Below are positions 55,853 to 62,350 of a stretch of DNA of 64,000 nucleotides, one piece after another. Source of the stretch: a virus; the IMG/VR virus record IMGVR_UViG_3300046791_000499, positions 79,094 through 143,093 of that record; one strand, written 5' to 3'. Position numbers and translations under genes: made by a program. Each line of letters starts with the position of its first letter. Position 1 is the first letter of the stretch. The notes beneath the pieces were generated by a model that was not told the DNA's origin, did not search any database, and saw only the letters and a program-made list of their open reading frames with translations.

Positions 55853-56082
55853 TACTCCGCGGCCTTGTCGATCTGAACCGTTCCCTCGATCTTTAGCCAC
55901 CGGGAAGCCCGAGCGTCATCAATCCATGTTTGGCTCGCTGGGTTGCTCATGGCTGTGAGGTAAAACCGCTTGCCGAACTTCCGCTTGGGCGTTCGATATA
56001 AGCCCGTCTCACGAAGTATCGGGGCTCGCCCCTCGCCGGGCCCATGATCGCTGGACCGAACTGCGATGAGTTGGCCGTTCAT
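55852..56082 (-). CDS. Hypothetical 76-aa protein
   Basis: Starts M-N-G-Q-L-I-A-V-R-S-S-D at ATG 56082, overlapping the previous gene by 4 bp. Beta/alpha: 'ILRETGLYRTPKRKFGKRFYLTAM' and 'WLKIEGTVQIDKAAE'. Basic centre. No domain; kept for position and coding character. Confidence 0.52.
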   Translation of the reverse strand: MNGQLIAVRSSDHGPGEGRAPILRETGLYRTPKRKFGKRFYLTAMSNPASQTWIDDARASRWLKIEGTVQIDKAAE

Positions 56083-56399
56083 GACCGTGCCTCGGAGCGC
56101 ATCGCCCGGAAGCGCTCGCACATGGTCCGACCGTGCTCGACATCGACCGCAGCTCCGACGTAGAGCCCACGGCGATCGTCCTCGGTGTCGAGGTAGTAGC
56201 GCGCCGACGGAACATCGAGGCGGATGGCGACCTCGAGATCCCACACCGGCAGCGGCTTGGGATCCGGCTTGCTGCTGGACCCGCGGAAGGTGACAGCCTC
56301 GGACTCCGAGCCGTCATCGTGAAGCACGGTCCAGTGCCGGACACCCTCGGCGGCGTCATGGTGGATGAAGTACCCGATCGGGTTGGATGAAGTCGTCAT
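56079..56399 (-). CDS. Hypothetical 106-aa protein
   Basis: Starts M-T-T-S-S-N-P-I-G-Y-F-I-H-H at ATG 56399. Alpha/beta: 'VRHWTVLHDDGSESEAVTFRG' and 'VWDLEVAIRLDVPSARYYLD', ending in a helix 'RTMCERFRAMRSE'. It is coupled by ATGA to the next gene. Upstream lies the terminator-like hairpin 56443-56469. Unknown role. Confidence 0.55.
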   Translation of the reverse strand: MTTSSNPIGYFIHHDAAEGVRHWTVLHDDGSESEAVTFRGSSSKPDPKPLPVWDLEVAIRLDVPSARYYLDTEDDRRGLYVGAAVDVEHGRTMCERFRAMRSEARS

Positions 56400-56442
56400 G
56401 GATGCTCTGTCGCGTAAGGTGGCGGATCGATCCCCGGAATTC

Positions 56443-56469
56443 GACGGCGCGGGTTTGAGCCGCGCCGTC
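56443..56469 (-). terminator. Terminator-like hairpin after the gene at 56479
   Basis: A perfect 10-bp stem (GACGGCGCGG/CCGCGCCGTC, 56443-56452 and 56460-56469) with a 7-base loop lies 10 bp downstream of the stop of the 137-aa gene. There is no T-run on the minus strand after it, so it may be a Rho-assisted or weak terminator. Confidence 0.45.
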
Positions 56470-56478
56470 CAGGTCGAC

Positions 56479-56892
56479 TCAGCGCGGCGTGCCCCAGTCC
56501 GTGCGCATGACGAACTTGACGGTGCGCGAGCGCTCGCCGGTCGGGTCGACGTAGCTGCAGCCGTGCTCGCCAAAGAGCTTGCCGCCAGTCATGTGGATCG
56601 TGCCGGTCTTGTCGAACACGCGCTCGGACACCCGTGACGTCTCGGCAACCGACTCGCCCCAGCCGAGCATCAGCCAGCCCACCGAGTCACGGTCCGCCAC
56701 GACGCCGGCAAGTTCGGCGACGGTCTCGCGGACGTTGCGGGTTTCCCATCCGCCGATCGCGTTGGCGAGCAGGAAGTGCGGACGGTCGAGGTCGTGCGCG
56801 AGCAGCAGTTCTCCGGTCTCCATGGAGTAGAAGTCGACGTAGTTGCGGCGGGTGGAAGAGGTCTCGGCTGTCTCGGTCGCGGCTGCTTGCAT
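56479..56892 (-). CDS. Hypothetical 137-aa protein with leaderless-type promoter
   Basis: Starts M-Q-A-A-A-T-E-T-A-E-T-S-S at ATG 56892. A beta/alpha protein with 'VDFYSMETGELLLAHDLDRPHFLLANAIGG' and a 'FDKTGTIHMTGGKLFGEHGCSYVDPTGERSRTVKF' C-terminal beta domain. Its promoter has TACATT just six bases before the ATG, so the mRNA probably lacks a 5' leader. Such genes are often early. No enzyme motif. Confidence 0.58.
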   Translation of the reverse strand: MQAAATETAETSSTRRNYVDFYSMETGELLLAHDLDRPHFLLANAIGGWETRNVRETVAELAGVVADRDSVGWLMLGWGESVAETSRVSERVFDKTGTIHMTGGKLFGEHGCSYVDPTGERSRTVKFVMRTDWGTPR

Positions 56893-56927
56893 GTTTTCAA
56901 TGTAGCCGCACGCCGCACGCAGATCAA
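56893..56927 (-). promoter_or_regulatory. Leaderless promoter for the gene at 56479
   Basis: Minus strand TTGATC (56927-56922), 17-bp spacer, TACATT (56904-56899), then GAAAAC and the ATG at 56892. The stretch CGGCTACATTGAAAACATG is identical to that before the gene at 60618. Start of transcription would fall at or next to the A of ATG. Confidence 0.5.
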
Positions 56928-56954
56928 TAGGCTGGCGAAAGAATTCGGAGATCG

Positions 56955-57458
56955 TCAGCCGGGGGCGTGGTGCCGGCGTAGCTTCTCGGCCGCGCGCTCG
57001 AAAGCGCCCCGCTCGGAGCCCCAGAGCATCGGCCACCCGATCGACTTGGCCGCAGGGCAGAATGTGGCGACGCATGCGAACAGAGCCTCGCCATCGGTCA
57101 CCCCGCCCGAGGGCCGGTTCTCGAACCACTCGACTGCCTTGGCCAAGGTCTCGGGCGAGCCATCCCACACGCGGCTGCGCTCGAGATCGGCGAAGGCGTT
57201 GGCCGTTCGGATCTCGCGGTCGCTGCGGAGATCCTTCGTGGGGCGAGGCAGGATCGCGGACTCCTCGGCGAGCTGCGCGAAAGCTCGAAGTTCGGCCGCG
57301 CTGTAGTCGTGCTCGCCTGTGGGCGTGACCGTGCCGCTCTCGACCCACGCCACGTGGCCACTCACGTGCATCCACAGGCAAGGTGCTCGGCTGCCGTCGG
57401 TGGTCTCCGGCGTCCACCCGAGGCCGGCGAGAACGGCCCGTGGACTGGCGGCGCTCAT
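56955..57458 (-). CDS. Hypothetical 167-aa protein, related to the gene at 41453
   Basis: Starts M-S-A-A-S-P-R-A-V-L-A-G-L-G at ATG 57458. The 'APCLWMHVSGHVAWVESGT' block and the 'AAELRAFAQLAEES' helix align with the 96-aa protein at 41453. The rest is helical with 'ETLAKAVEWFENRPSGGVTDGEALFACVATFC'. The ATGA overlap with the next gene gives coupling. Duplicated accessory protein, unknown role. Confidence 0.55.
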   Translation of the reverse strand: MSAASPRAVLAGLGWTPETTDGSRAPCLWMHVSGHVAWVESGTVTPTGEHDYSAAELRAFAQLAEESAILPRPTKDLRSDREIRTANAFADLERSRVWDGSPETLAKAVEWFENRPSGGVTDGEALFACVATFCPAAKSIGWPMLWGSERGAFERAAEKLRRHHAPG

Positions 57459-57802
57459 GAGCACACCAGGCAGGTAGCGATGGTGCGGACCATGTCGAGG
57501 TCACCGCGCTCGGCGGCCAGGGCGAGGAGGTCACCGACGTGTCGACGGTGCTCGCGGTTCTCGAGGTCGCAATCCTCCGTGAAGCGCTCGAGGTACTCGG
57601 GCAGCGCGTCCAGGGCACGGACGGCAGCGAGGTCGAGCATCCCCGTGGGCGGGCTCGCGGCGTTGCTCAGGGCAGCGGCGCCATCCCAACCGGCTTGCCA
57701 CTCGCGGATGATGTCGACGGCCTTGTATCGGCACGAGTGCCGCGGCTCGTTGTCGGCGAAGGCGGTCGCGCCTTGCCTTCGATACTTGCTGACTTCGGTC
57801 AT
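57455..57802 (-). CDS. Hypothetical 115-aa protein
   Basis: Starts M-T-E-V-S-K-Y-R-R-Q-G at ATG 57802. Helical; 'CRYKAVDIIREWQAGWDGAAAL' and 'YLERFTEDCDLENREHRRHVGDLLALAAERGDLDMV'. The latter resembles the N-terminal helix pair of ankyrin-like or TPR repeats, too short to call. Overlaps the next gene by 4 bp. Confidence 0.52.
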   Translation of the reverse strand: MTEVSKYRRQGATAFADNEPRHSCRYKAVDIIREWQAGWDGAAALSNAASPPTGMLDLAAVRALDALPEYLERFTEDCDLENREHRRHVGDLLALAAERGDLDMVRTIATCLVCS

Positions 57803-58692
57803 GGCGTGGCCAACCGCGTGCGCGCATCGGCGATTCCGGCGTCTTTGATCCCGAGGACGTTTCGGGCACAGTCGCACCCGAACCAGAACCCGTGCTCTAT
57901 GCCTGCATTGTTGGCGATCAAGATCGGCACGAACCTCCCCGATGGGATGCGCTTGCCGCATGCTTCGCAGTCACGGTCCGAGAACCGACTCGAACCGAAC
58001 ACCGTGCCCGGCGGCCACTTCACGAAATAGACCTTGACCATCTTGGGGGCACCATCGGACTGGAACAGGAGCGCGAAACTCGTGTCGCGATCCTGTTCCC
58101 ATCGCCAGCCGATCGGGGCCATCCGACGTGTGGCCAGGTTGAGATCGAGCCCGATGGCGAGCAGCGTCTCGGTGACCTTGGGGCTCACACCGATCTCCGT
58201 GTAGACAGGCAGCGGACGGCTGGCGTCCAGGTCGGTGTAAATATCGCGTAGGGCGACCATGAGCCGCAGCCACGCGCGGGTCACATCGACAGCGATCCTC
58301 GGTGCGATGGCTCGCAGGTCGTCATCCGTCGCTACGTCCAACTCATCGGCGCGCAGGTGCTTACCGTATTGGACCGCGAAGTAGACCCGATATAGCGCTT
58401 GGCTACGCATGTCGTTATGCGCCAGGCCAGGACTTTTCAGGTGTTTGCTGGCGATACCTTTGTTGATGCCCTTGTCCGCGCGCTGCCGGGCTCGGCCCAC
58501 CCAGGTGCCTTGCGTGATGCTCTCGCGGATAACCGCGATGCTCTCGAGGAACGCGGCCAAGCGCGCGCCACCGAAGAACCCGGCGATGATGGCGACGTCT
58601 CCATCATCGGGGCCAGGCACCGCGACGACGTCAAAGGCCGCGCGGTGCAGCGCCATTCCGCGCTCGAGCGCCGTCGGTTTCGTGTCTTGCAT
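57799..58692 (-). CDS. Zinc-ribbon-ended protein (297 aa)
   Basis: N-terminal 200 residues are helical ('ALERGMALHRAAFDVV', 'DVTRAWLRLMVALRDIY', 'SPKVTETLLAIGLDLN'). The C-terminal 55 residues hold 'DCEACGKRIPSG' and 'FWFGCDCARNVLG', the same C-x-x-C-G ... G-C-D-C-A zinc pattern as the 273-aa protein at 42219. A nucleic-acid-binding role is a guess. Starts M-Q-D-T-K-P-T at ATG 58692, 51 bp after the upstream gene's stop, across a hairpin. Confidence 0.6.
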   Translation of the reverse strand: MQDTKPTALERGMALHRAAFDVVAVPGPDDGDVAIIAGFFGGARLAAFLESIAVIRESITQGTWVGRARQRADKGINKGIASKHLKSPGLAHNDMRSQALYRVYFAVQYGKHLRADELDVATDDDLRAIAPRIAVDVTRAWLRLMVALRDIYTDLDASRPLPVYTEIGVSPKVTETLLAIGLDLNLATRRMAPIGWRWEQDRDTSFALLFQSDGAPKMVKVYFVKWPPGTVFGSSRFSDRDCEACGKRIPSGRFVPILIANNAGIEHGFWFGCDCARNVLGIKDAGIADARTRLATP

Positions 58693-58707
58693 GGCGGGGC
58701 CAACCGA

Positions 58708-58736
58708 AGCCGCGGCGGTTCATTCCCGCCGCGGCT
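58708..58736 (-). terminator. Strong hairpin downstream of the gene at 58744
   Basis: AGCCGCGGCGG/CCGCCGCGGCT, an 11-bp perfect stem with a 7-base loop (58719-58725), begins 8 bp after the stop of the 92-aa gene. On the minus strand the stem is followed by TTCGG, not a T-run. It is likely to end or slow transcription between the two operon parts. Confidence 0.5.
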
Positions 58737-58743
58737 CGTCTTC

Positions 58744-59022
58744 TCACCCTGGGATCGCCCCCTGGCTGGGCTCGATCATCCAGGTCATGTTCGAGCTGGA
58801 TCCGCTCGGGCGGTTGGTCGAGATGTCGACCTCGGGGATCGCCAGCCGGACCCGCTGCATCGCACCATCGCGGGATGAGATCTTGATCTGGTCCTCCGTG
58901 GCCGGCGCGCCGTGGAACACCTGCAGGTCGAACGCATCGAACCTGCCACCGGCGATCCCGTGCTGCGCGATCGCACCTTTCAACGCGGAGATCAGTTGGT
59001 CGATGGAGTGCTGGTTGGTCAT
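58744..59022 (-). CDS. First gene after promoter copy b, hypothetical 92 aa
   Basis: Starts M-T-N-Q-H-S-I-D-Q-L-I at ATG 59022. Helix 'IDQLISALKGAIAQHGIAGG' then beta strands 'FDLQVFHGAPATEDQIKISS' and 'SSSNMTWMIEPS'. It has a GAGGAG ribosome site and promoter copy b at 59065-59092, the same control as the genes at 43043 and 61166. Probably early. No family. Confidence 0.55.
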   Translation of the reverse strand: MTNQHSIDQLISALKGAIAQHGIAGGRFDAFDLQVFHGAPATEDQIKISSRDGAMQRVRLAIPEVDISTNRPSGSSSNMTWMIEPSQGAIPG

Positions 59023-59064
59023 GGGTCGCTCCTCGCGTGCGGGATGAATCGCTCCGACCACTGC

Positions 59065-59092
59065 ATTATATACCCCGCGCGGCGGTATACAA
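59065..59092 (-). promoter_or_regulatory. Promoter element, copy b
   Basis: Minus strand TTGTAT (59092-59087), 16-bp GC-rich spacer, TATAAT (59070-59065). With copy c it shares about 50 of 54 positions from the CTATTGT core through the 5' leader. The spacer and -10 form an imperfect dyad TATACC ... GGTATA, as for an operator overlapping the promoter. Confidence 0.62.
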
Positions 59093-59154
59093 TAGACCGA
59101 CGAAGATAATTCGACCGCTCGATATCGCTCGAGGTTGGCCTCGGATCCACCCCG

Positions 59155-59201
59155 CCCCGCGGGGGCGTGAGCGAGCGAAGCGAACGAACGGCGCCGCGGG
59201 G
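59155..59201. repeat. Structured element 1: GC-rich stem with GAGCGAAGCGA-type loop
   Basis: CCCCGCGG...GCG (59155-59167) pairs with CGCCGCGGGG (59192-59201) allowing a bulge; the 24-base loop is purine-rich (GAGCGAGCGAAGCGAACG). It is the first of several hairpins in the gene-free stretch 59093-59426 upstream of promoter copy b. Confidence 0.45.
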
Positions 59202-59206
59202 ATCGC

Positions 59207-59259
59207 AAGTGGCCGGAGGCCCGGAGTGAGCAGAGCGAACGGAGGGTCTCCGGCCACTT
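59207..59259. repeat. Structured element 2: 16-bp stem with purine-rich 21-base loop
   Basis: AAGTGGCCGGAG (59207-59218) pairs perfectly with CTCCGGCCACTT (59248-59259); four more pairs with one G-T extend it (59219-59222 with 59244-59247). The loop, 59223-59243, is again of the GAGC.GAGCGAACG type. Loop length equals that of the element at 61403-61440. Confidence 0.55.
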
Positions 59260-59396
59260 GGGGTTGGGGCCGCGGTCCTGAAACGAGCGCAGCGAGTGCA
59301 AGGGCTGCGAGCGCGGGGCCGTGTGGCGATGGCGAGCGCAGCGAGGCAAGCCGCGCGGCCGGCTGGGTTTGCGCAGCTCGGCGAGAGCGAGCGGGA
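59260..59396. other. Gene-free structured DNA with repeats of a GAGCGCAGCGA motif
   Basis: No coding frame of quality is seen. The motif GAGCGCAGCGA or close variants recur at about 59285-59295, 59333-59343 and 59383-59390, each between short GC-rich inverted segments (GGCC/GGCC, CGGCC/GGCCG). It reads as a series of weaker relatives of elements 1 and 2. Confidence 0.4.
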
Positions 59397-59412
59397 CCCC
59401 GGCGAACCGGGG
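59397..59412 (-). terminator. Hairpin with tetraloop, terminator of the DUF932 gene
   Basis: CCCCGG-CGAA-CCGGGG: a 6-bp stem extended by GGG/CCC across an A-C mismatch to 59393-59416. On the minus strand the loop is TTCG. It lies 14 bp after the stop of the gene at 59427. No T-run follows. Probably a terminator or mRNA-stabilising hairpin. Confidence 0.5.
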
Positions 59413-59426
59413 CCCCGCTCCGAGGC

Positions 59427-60515
59427 TCACGCGATGGCGAGCCGGTCCGCGTCGGGATGCTCGGCGATCGCGGTCATGTTGATGTCGCTGAACTCGCCGA
59501 AGACTTCGGCGACGGTGAACGACCGCTGTGCCATGACCATGGCGACGTCGAGGCCCCGCTTGATCGCGGTGGCACCCGCTCCGAATGCGCCCGCGTTGGC
59601 GCGGCTACCCGCATCGCGACCGGCGTGATGCGTGTGGTACTCGGTCAGGGCATTCCATAGGCCCCAGTACGTACCCTTGGCACCCGGCAGATCCTGGCCG
59701 GTCCCGGTCTCAAACAGGCGTTCGATCTCGGGCAAGCGCCGACCGTTGCGGACCGCGTCGTCGGTTTGCTTATAGACCCCGCCGAGGAATTCGACGATCC
59801 GATCCTGGCCGCCGAGTACCTCGCGTGAGGCCAGGTAGCGGTATGCCTCGCCAGCGGCGGTAAGGCGAGCATCGATCTGCTCGATCTTGCCGGCGACATC
59901 TTCGAGCCGCTGCGCAGCCTTGCCGCGATGCAGGATCTTGAAAATGCCGTCCGGCGTGTTGGTGCGCTTGCCGGTGCTCGGGTCGATCCCGATCGCAGCG
60001 GACAAGGTGTTATGGCAGACCACTCGGATCGGCGTGATGCCTGCTCGGATCGCTAGGGATCCATCGTGTGCGTGCGCGAGCAGTACGTATTTGTCCACCG
60101 TGTCTTCGCCCTGGATCACGATGGGATCGCCCTTGATCTTGGCGAGAACCCACACGCGTTTTCCGTCCATGAGAACGCCGGCCGTCTCCAGTTCGACGAG
60201 CCCGCTCGCGAGCCACGGCTCGAACCAGCCGAACGCGTCGGCATTCTGCAGGGGCTCGAAGTCGGGCCCGACGCTGGCGATCACGCGCTTGGACTCGACG
60301 CCGTTCGCGTCCGTGTCGATGCGAATGATCGACTGGCTCGGAGTCGAAACGAGCCCGCCGTCGATCGTGGTCAGGTTCGGCGAGGTCTCAACTCGCCAGT
60401 CCAGGCCCGCGGCGATCATCGCCTCCGCGATCGTGGGTGGGTGGTCCAGTTTGACGCCGAGGCCATGCCAGGGAGTCGCGCCTACAAACATCATCGAAGT
60501 AACGTGGTGTGTCAT
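59427..60515 (-). CDS. DUF932 phage/plasmid protein
   Basis: 362 aa from ATG 60515. DUF932 (TIGR03299-type) pattern: 'TPWHGLGVKLDHPPTIAEAMIAAGLDWRV' at the N-terminus, 'VGPDFEPLQNADAFGWFEPWL' (about 95), 'RVVCHNTLSAAIG' (about 170-182) and the helical 'KAAQRLEDVAGKIEQI' region. The family is widespread on phages and plasmids; its molecular role is unknown, with links to DNA maintenance. It is often expressed early and at high level. It has a weak upstream promoter and a hairpin after it. Confidence 0.85.
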   Translation of the reverse strand: MTHHVTSMMFVGATPWHGLGVKLDHPPTIAEAMIAAGLDWRVETSPNLTTIDGGLVSTPSQSIIRIDTDANGVESKRVIASVGPDFEPLQNADAFGWFEPWLASGLVELETAGVLMDGKRVWVLAKIKGDPIVIQGEDTVDKYVLLAHAHDGSLAIRAGITPIRVVCHNTLSAAIGIDPSTGKRTNTPDGIFKILHRGKAAQRLEDVAGKIEQIDARLTAAGEAYRYLASREVLGGQDRIVEFLGGVYKQTDDAVRNGRRLPEIERLFETGTGQDLPGAKGTYWGLWNALTEYHTHHAGRDAGSRANAGAFGAGATAIKRGLDVAMVMAQRSFTVAEVFGEFSDINMTAIAEHPDADRLAIA

Positions 60516-60577
60516 CGGAGTATCAGCCTTTCGTGCGGTTGCCCGCGTATCGGAATCGTTGGAGTTCGGGAGAGAAT

Positions 60578-60610
60578 CGCGGGGGCCGGGCAGATTCACC
60601 AGCCCCCGCG
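60578..60610 (-). terminator. Terminator-like hairpin after the gene at 60618
   Basis: CGCGGGGGC (60578-60586) pairs with GCCCCCGCG (60602-60610), 9 bp perfect, loop 15 bases, starting 8 bp downstream of the 130-aa gene's stop. On the minus strand ATTCTCTCCC follows. It separates this gene from the DUF932 gene. Confidence 0.5.
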
Positions 60611-60617
60611 TCGTGGG

Positions 60618-61010
60618 TCAGCCTGCGCGGAACCCTTCCATGATGATGACCGGGCCGGAGATCCAGCCGTCCGGCCAGTTGATCCGGCGGGTCGCGTGCA
60701 TGTTCGGGAGCAGGCGCGCGGTCGTGTGCATGGCGTATGCCTCTTCGCCATCCATGAAGGCATCGACGGGCTTGATCGTCCCGCCGAGGCGTGCCTGCAG
60801 TTCGGGCAGGGTCGGGCGGTTGGTGGGATCTCGCAGTTCGACAACCTCGAATCCACCGGGCTGGATCGTGGTCAGCTTGGCCGTGGCCGTCGCGGGGGAG
60901 TCGACCGTGATGGTCAAGGCCGCGGCCGTGTGGGTGTAGGTTTGGACCACGCGCGCGTCAGGCGAACGCGTGGTGGATGGGGGTTGTTGGCCGTTTTCAG
61001 TGGCGGACAT
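60618..61010 (-). CDS. DUF3846-like protein with leaderless-type promoter
   Basis: 130 aa from ATG 61010. C-terminal part 'LGGTIKPVDAFMDGEEAYAMHTTARLLPNMHATRRI' then 'ISGPVIIMEG' follows the DUF3846 pattern (GG.I..v...d.e..am.....G.LPN..AT, I.G.vvi.g). The N-terminal 55 residues are Thr/Ala-rich strands. DUF3846 proteins are small phage proteins of unknown function, often next to DUF932 genes and anti-restriction genes. Its promoter matches that of the 137-aa gene. Confidence 0.55.
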   Translation of the reverse strand: MSATENGQQPPSTTRSPDARVVQTYTHTAAALTITVDSPATATAKLTTIQPGGFEVVELRDPTNRPTLPELQARLGGTIKPVDAFMDGEEAYAMHTTARLLPNMHATRRINWPDGWISGPVIIMEGFRAG

Positions 61011-61045
61011 GTTTTCAATGTAGCCGATTCTGGCCGCGCTGTGAA
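61011..61045 (-). promoter_or_regulatory. Leaderless promoter for the gene at 60618
   Basis: Minus strand TTCACA (61045-61040), 17-bp spacer, TACATT (61022-61017), GAAAAC, ATG. CGGCTACATTGAAAACATG is shared with the region before 56892. Confidence 0.48.
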
Positions 61046-61114
61046 CAGTCAGGCGCAGGTTTTCGACCACTGTATCCGGTTCGGATCACCGGTCGATTTA
61101 TTTTCGCCTGGCTA

Positions 61115-61142
61115 TTGTGTACCGCCGCGCGGGGTATATAAT
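61115..61142 (+). promoter_or_regulatory. Promoter element, copy c (rightward operon 61.2-62.8 kb)
   Basis: TTGTGT (61115-61120), 16 bp, TATAAT (61137-61142), with the same CCGCCGCGCGGGGTA spacer and following leader as copy b. The transcript start is about 61149, 17 bp before the ATG at 61166. The imperfect dyad overlaps the -10 box. Confidence 0.65.
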
Positions 61143-61165
61143 GCAGGGGTCGGAGCGAATCACCC

Positions 61166-61384
61166 ATGACCACCGCCAAGCCCACCGTCATCATCATCCC
61201 CGTCCCCGCGCGCGCTGACTCGCCGGTCTACCTCCCGAGCGACGAGAGCCAAGCGGCGACCCGCCGCGAGATGGGGCGCATGGGCCTCGGCAAGCTGCTG
61301 ACCTCGCAGCCGAAGCTCACCGCCGCGCAAAAGCGCGACGCCGAGGCGAAAGCCAACGCGGCGAAGTGGGGGATGGCCAAGTAG
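61166..61384 (+). CDS. First gene of rightward operon, hypothetical 72 aa
   Basis: Starts M-T-T-A-K-P-T-V-I-I-I-P-V-P-A-R at ATG 61166. A hydrophobic strand at the N-terminus is followed by a Lys/Ala-rich helix 'LTAAQKRDAEAKANAAKWG'. It is driven by promoter copy c. The stop codon TAG lies inside the 5' arm of the long inverted repeat at 61379. Function unknown. Confidence 0.55.
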   Translation: MTTAKPTVIIIPVPARADSPVYLPSDESQAATRREMGRMGLGKLLTSQPKLTAAQKRDAEAKANAAKWGMAK

Positions 61385-61462
61385 GCTGCGCCGGTTCGGG
61401 GCGAGGGTCCGAAGCAAGCGAAGCGAGCGCAGGGCCCTCGACTGGTACGGCGCAGCCTACTT
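61379..61462 (+). repeat. Structured element 3: 15-bp perfect inverted repeat enclosing a second hairpin
   Basis: AAGTAGGCTGCGCCG (61379-61393) is exactly complementary to 61448-61462. Inside it, CGAGGGTCC (61402-61410) pairs with GGGCCCTCG (61432-61440), one G-T pair, around a 21-base purine-rich loop containing AAGCGAAGCGAGCGCA. It spans the gap between two co-directional genes. It may be a terminator, an mRNA processing site, or a protein-binding RNA. Confidence 0.6.
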
Positions 61463-61487
61463 GATCCCAACCACGGAGATCCCGATC

Positions 61488-62011
61488 ATGACCACTTCAA
61501 TCGACTGGAACGCCCGCGCCCGCGCGCAGTATCTCGACCCCGCCGCCGCCGTCGCCCGCGTCATGCGGGAGCCCACCGAGCGCGAGCAGCTCAGCCGCGC
61601 GAGGTACATGCTCGCGTTCACCCGCAACCCACAGTACCGGTTCGACCTGCTCGCCAGCGACATCCCGGCCGAGGTCGTGTCCGCGCTCGAGGCCATCGTG
61701 GCCAACCTTGCTCCCACCACCGACGGGGCCGTGCTCGCGCTCGCGGAACGGTCTACACGCTCGACCAACTGGTCGACTCGCGGCAGTCGATTGAGTCGGA
61801 CCTGCTCGCGTACATGCGCGGCGAGGGCCCACCGCCGACCCGCGAGAACGATGCAAAGGGGATCGACGGGGTGACCCTGCTCGATCGCCTGACTACGGAG
61901 ATCATCCGACGCAAGGCGTTGCCGAGCGCTGGACCGACGGCCGTGCACTACGAGGTCATGCCCGACGGCTCCGACCCGATTCGATTCTCCAACACCGTGC
62001 TGTGCTTTTGA
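61488..62011 (+). CDS. Hypothetical protein of about 174 aa, apparently frameshifted
   Basis: ATG 61488 with GGAG 9 bp upstream. Coding for 85 residues ('WNARARAQYLDPAAAVARVM' to 'TTDGAVLALA'), then the frame fails near 61742. The next frame continues at once with 'TVYTLDQLVDSRQSIESDLLAYMRGEG' and 'VTLLDRLTTEIIRR' to TAG/TGA at 62011. A one-base deletion in the GC run CTCGCGGAACGG would explain it. The ORF starting at 61814 is only its C-terminal part. No domain known. Confidence 0.5.
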
Positions 62012-62015
62012 AGCC

Positions 62016-62348
62016 ATGGCCACCAAACGCAAGACGATCGCCACCGCTTGCTCGGAGCCACCGACCCTGCTCGCGCTGGCGTGCCGACACGGCCTCCCGC
62101 CTGGTACCTGGGATGCGAGCGGGCAACTGGCGCTGCTCCTGCTCCGAGCCACGGCCATCAACTACAAGACCGCGTGGTACCACTGGAATGCGATCGAGGA
62201 TGAGGCCGAGCGTCGATACGAGGCAGCCCACCCGCGGGCCGAGCCTCCGCCGGAGTTGGAGCCCGAGCCTGGCGAGGCTGTCCGGCTCGAAGTCTTGGTG
62301 CTCGAGCCGCCACCGGCTCCTCACCCGCCGGCCTACATGGAATTCTGA
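62016..62348 (+). CDS. Hypothetical 110-aa protein
   Basis: Starts M-A-T-K-R-K-T-I-A-T-A-C at ATG 62016, 4 bp after the previous stop. N-terminal helix 'LLALACRHGLPPGTW' and a mid-protein 'YKTAWYHWNAIEDEAERRYEAAH' helix; the last 40 residues are Pro/Glu-rich. Ends 2 bp before the HNH gene, so they are probably co-translated. No motif. Confidence 0.55.
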   Translation: MATKRKTIATACSEPPTLLALACRHGLPPGTWDASGQLALLLLRATAINYKTAWYHWNAIEDEAERRYEAAHPRAEPPPELEPEPGEAVRLEVLVLEPPPAPHPPAYMEF

Positions 62349-62350
62349 TC

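Noticed and set aside
59093-59426. CRISPR array in the repeat-rich stretch
   Set aside because: Motifs are irregular hairpin loops without constant repeat length or unique spacers of equal size.
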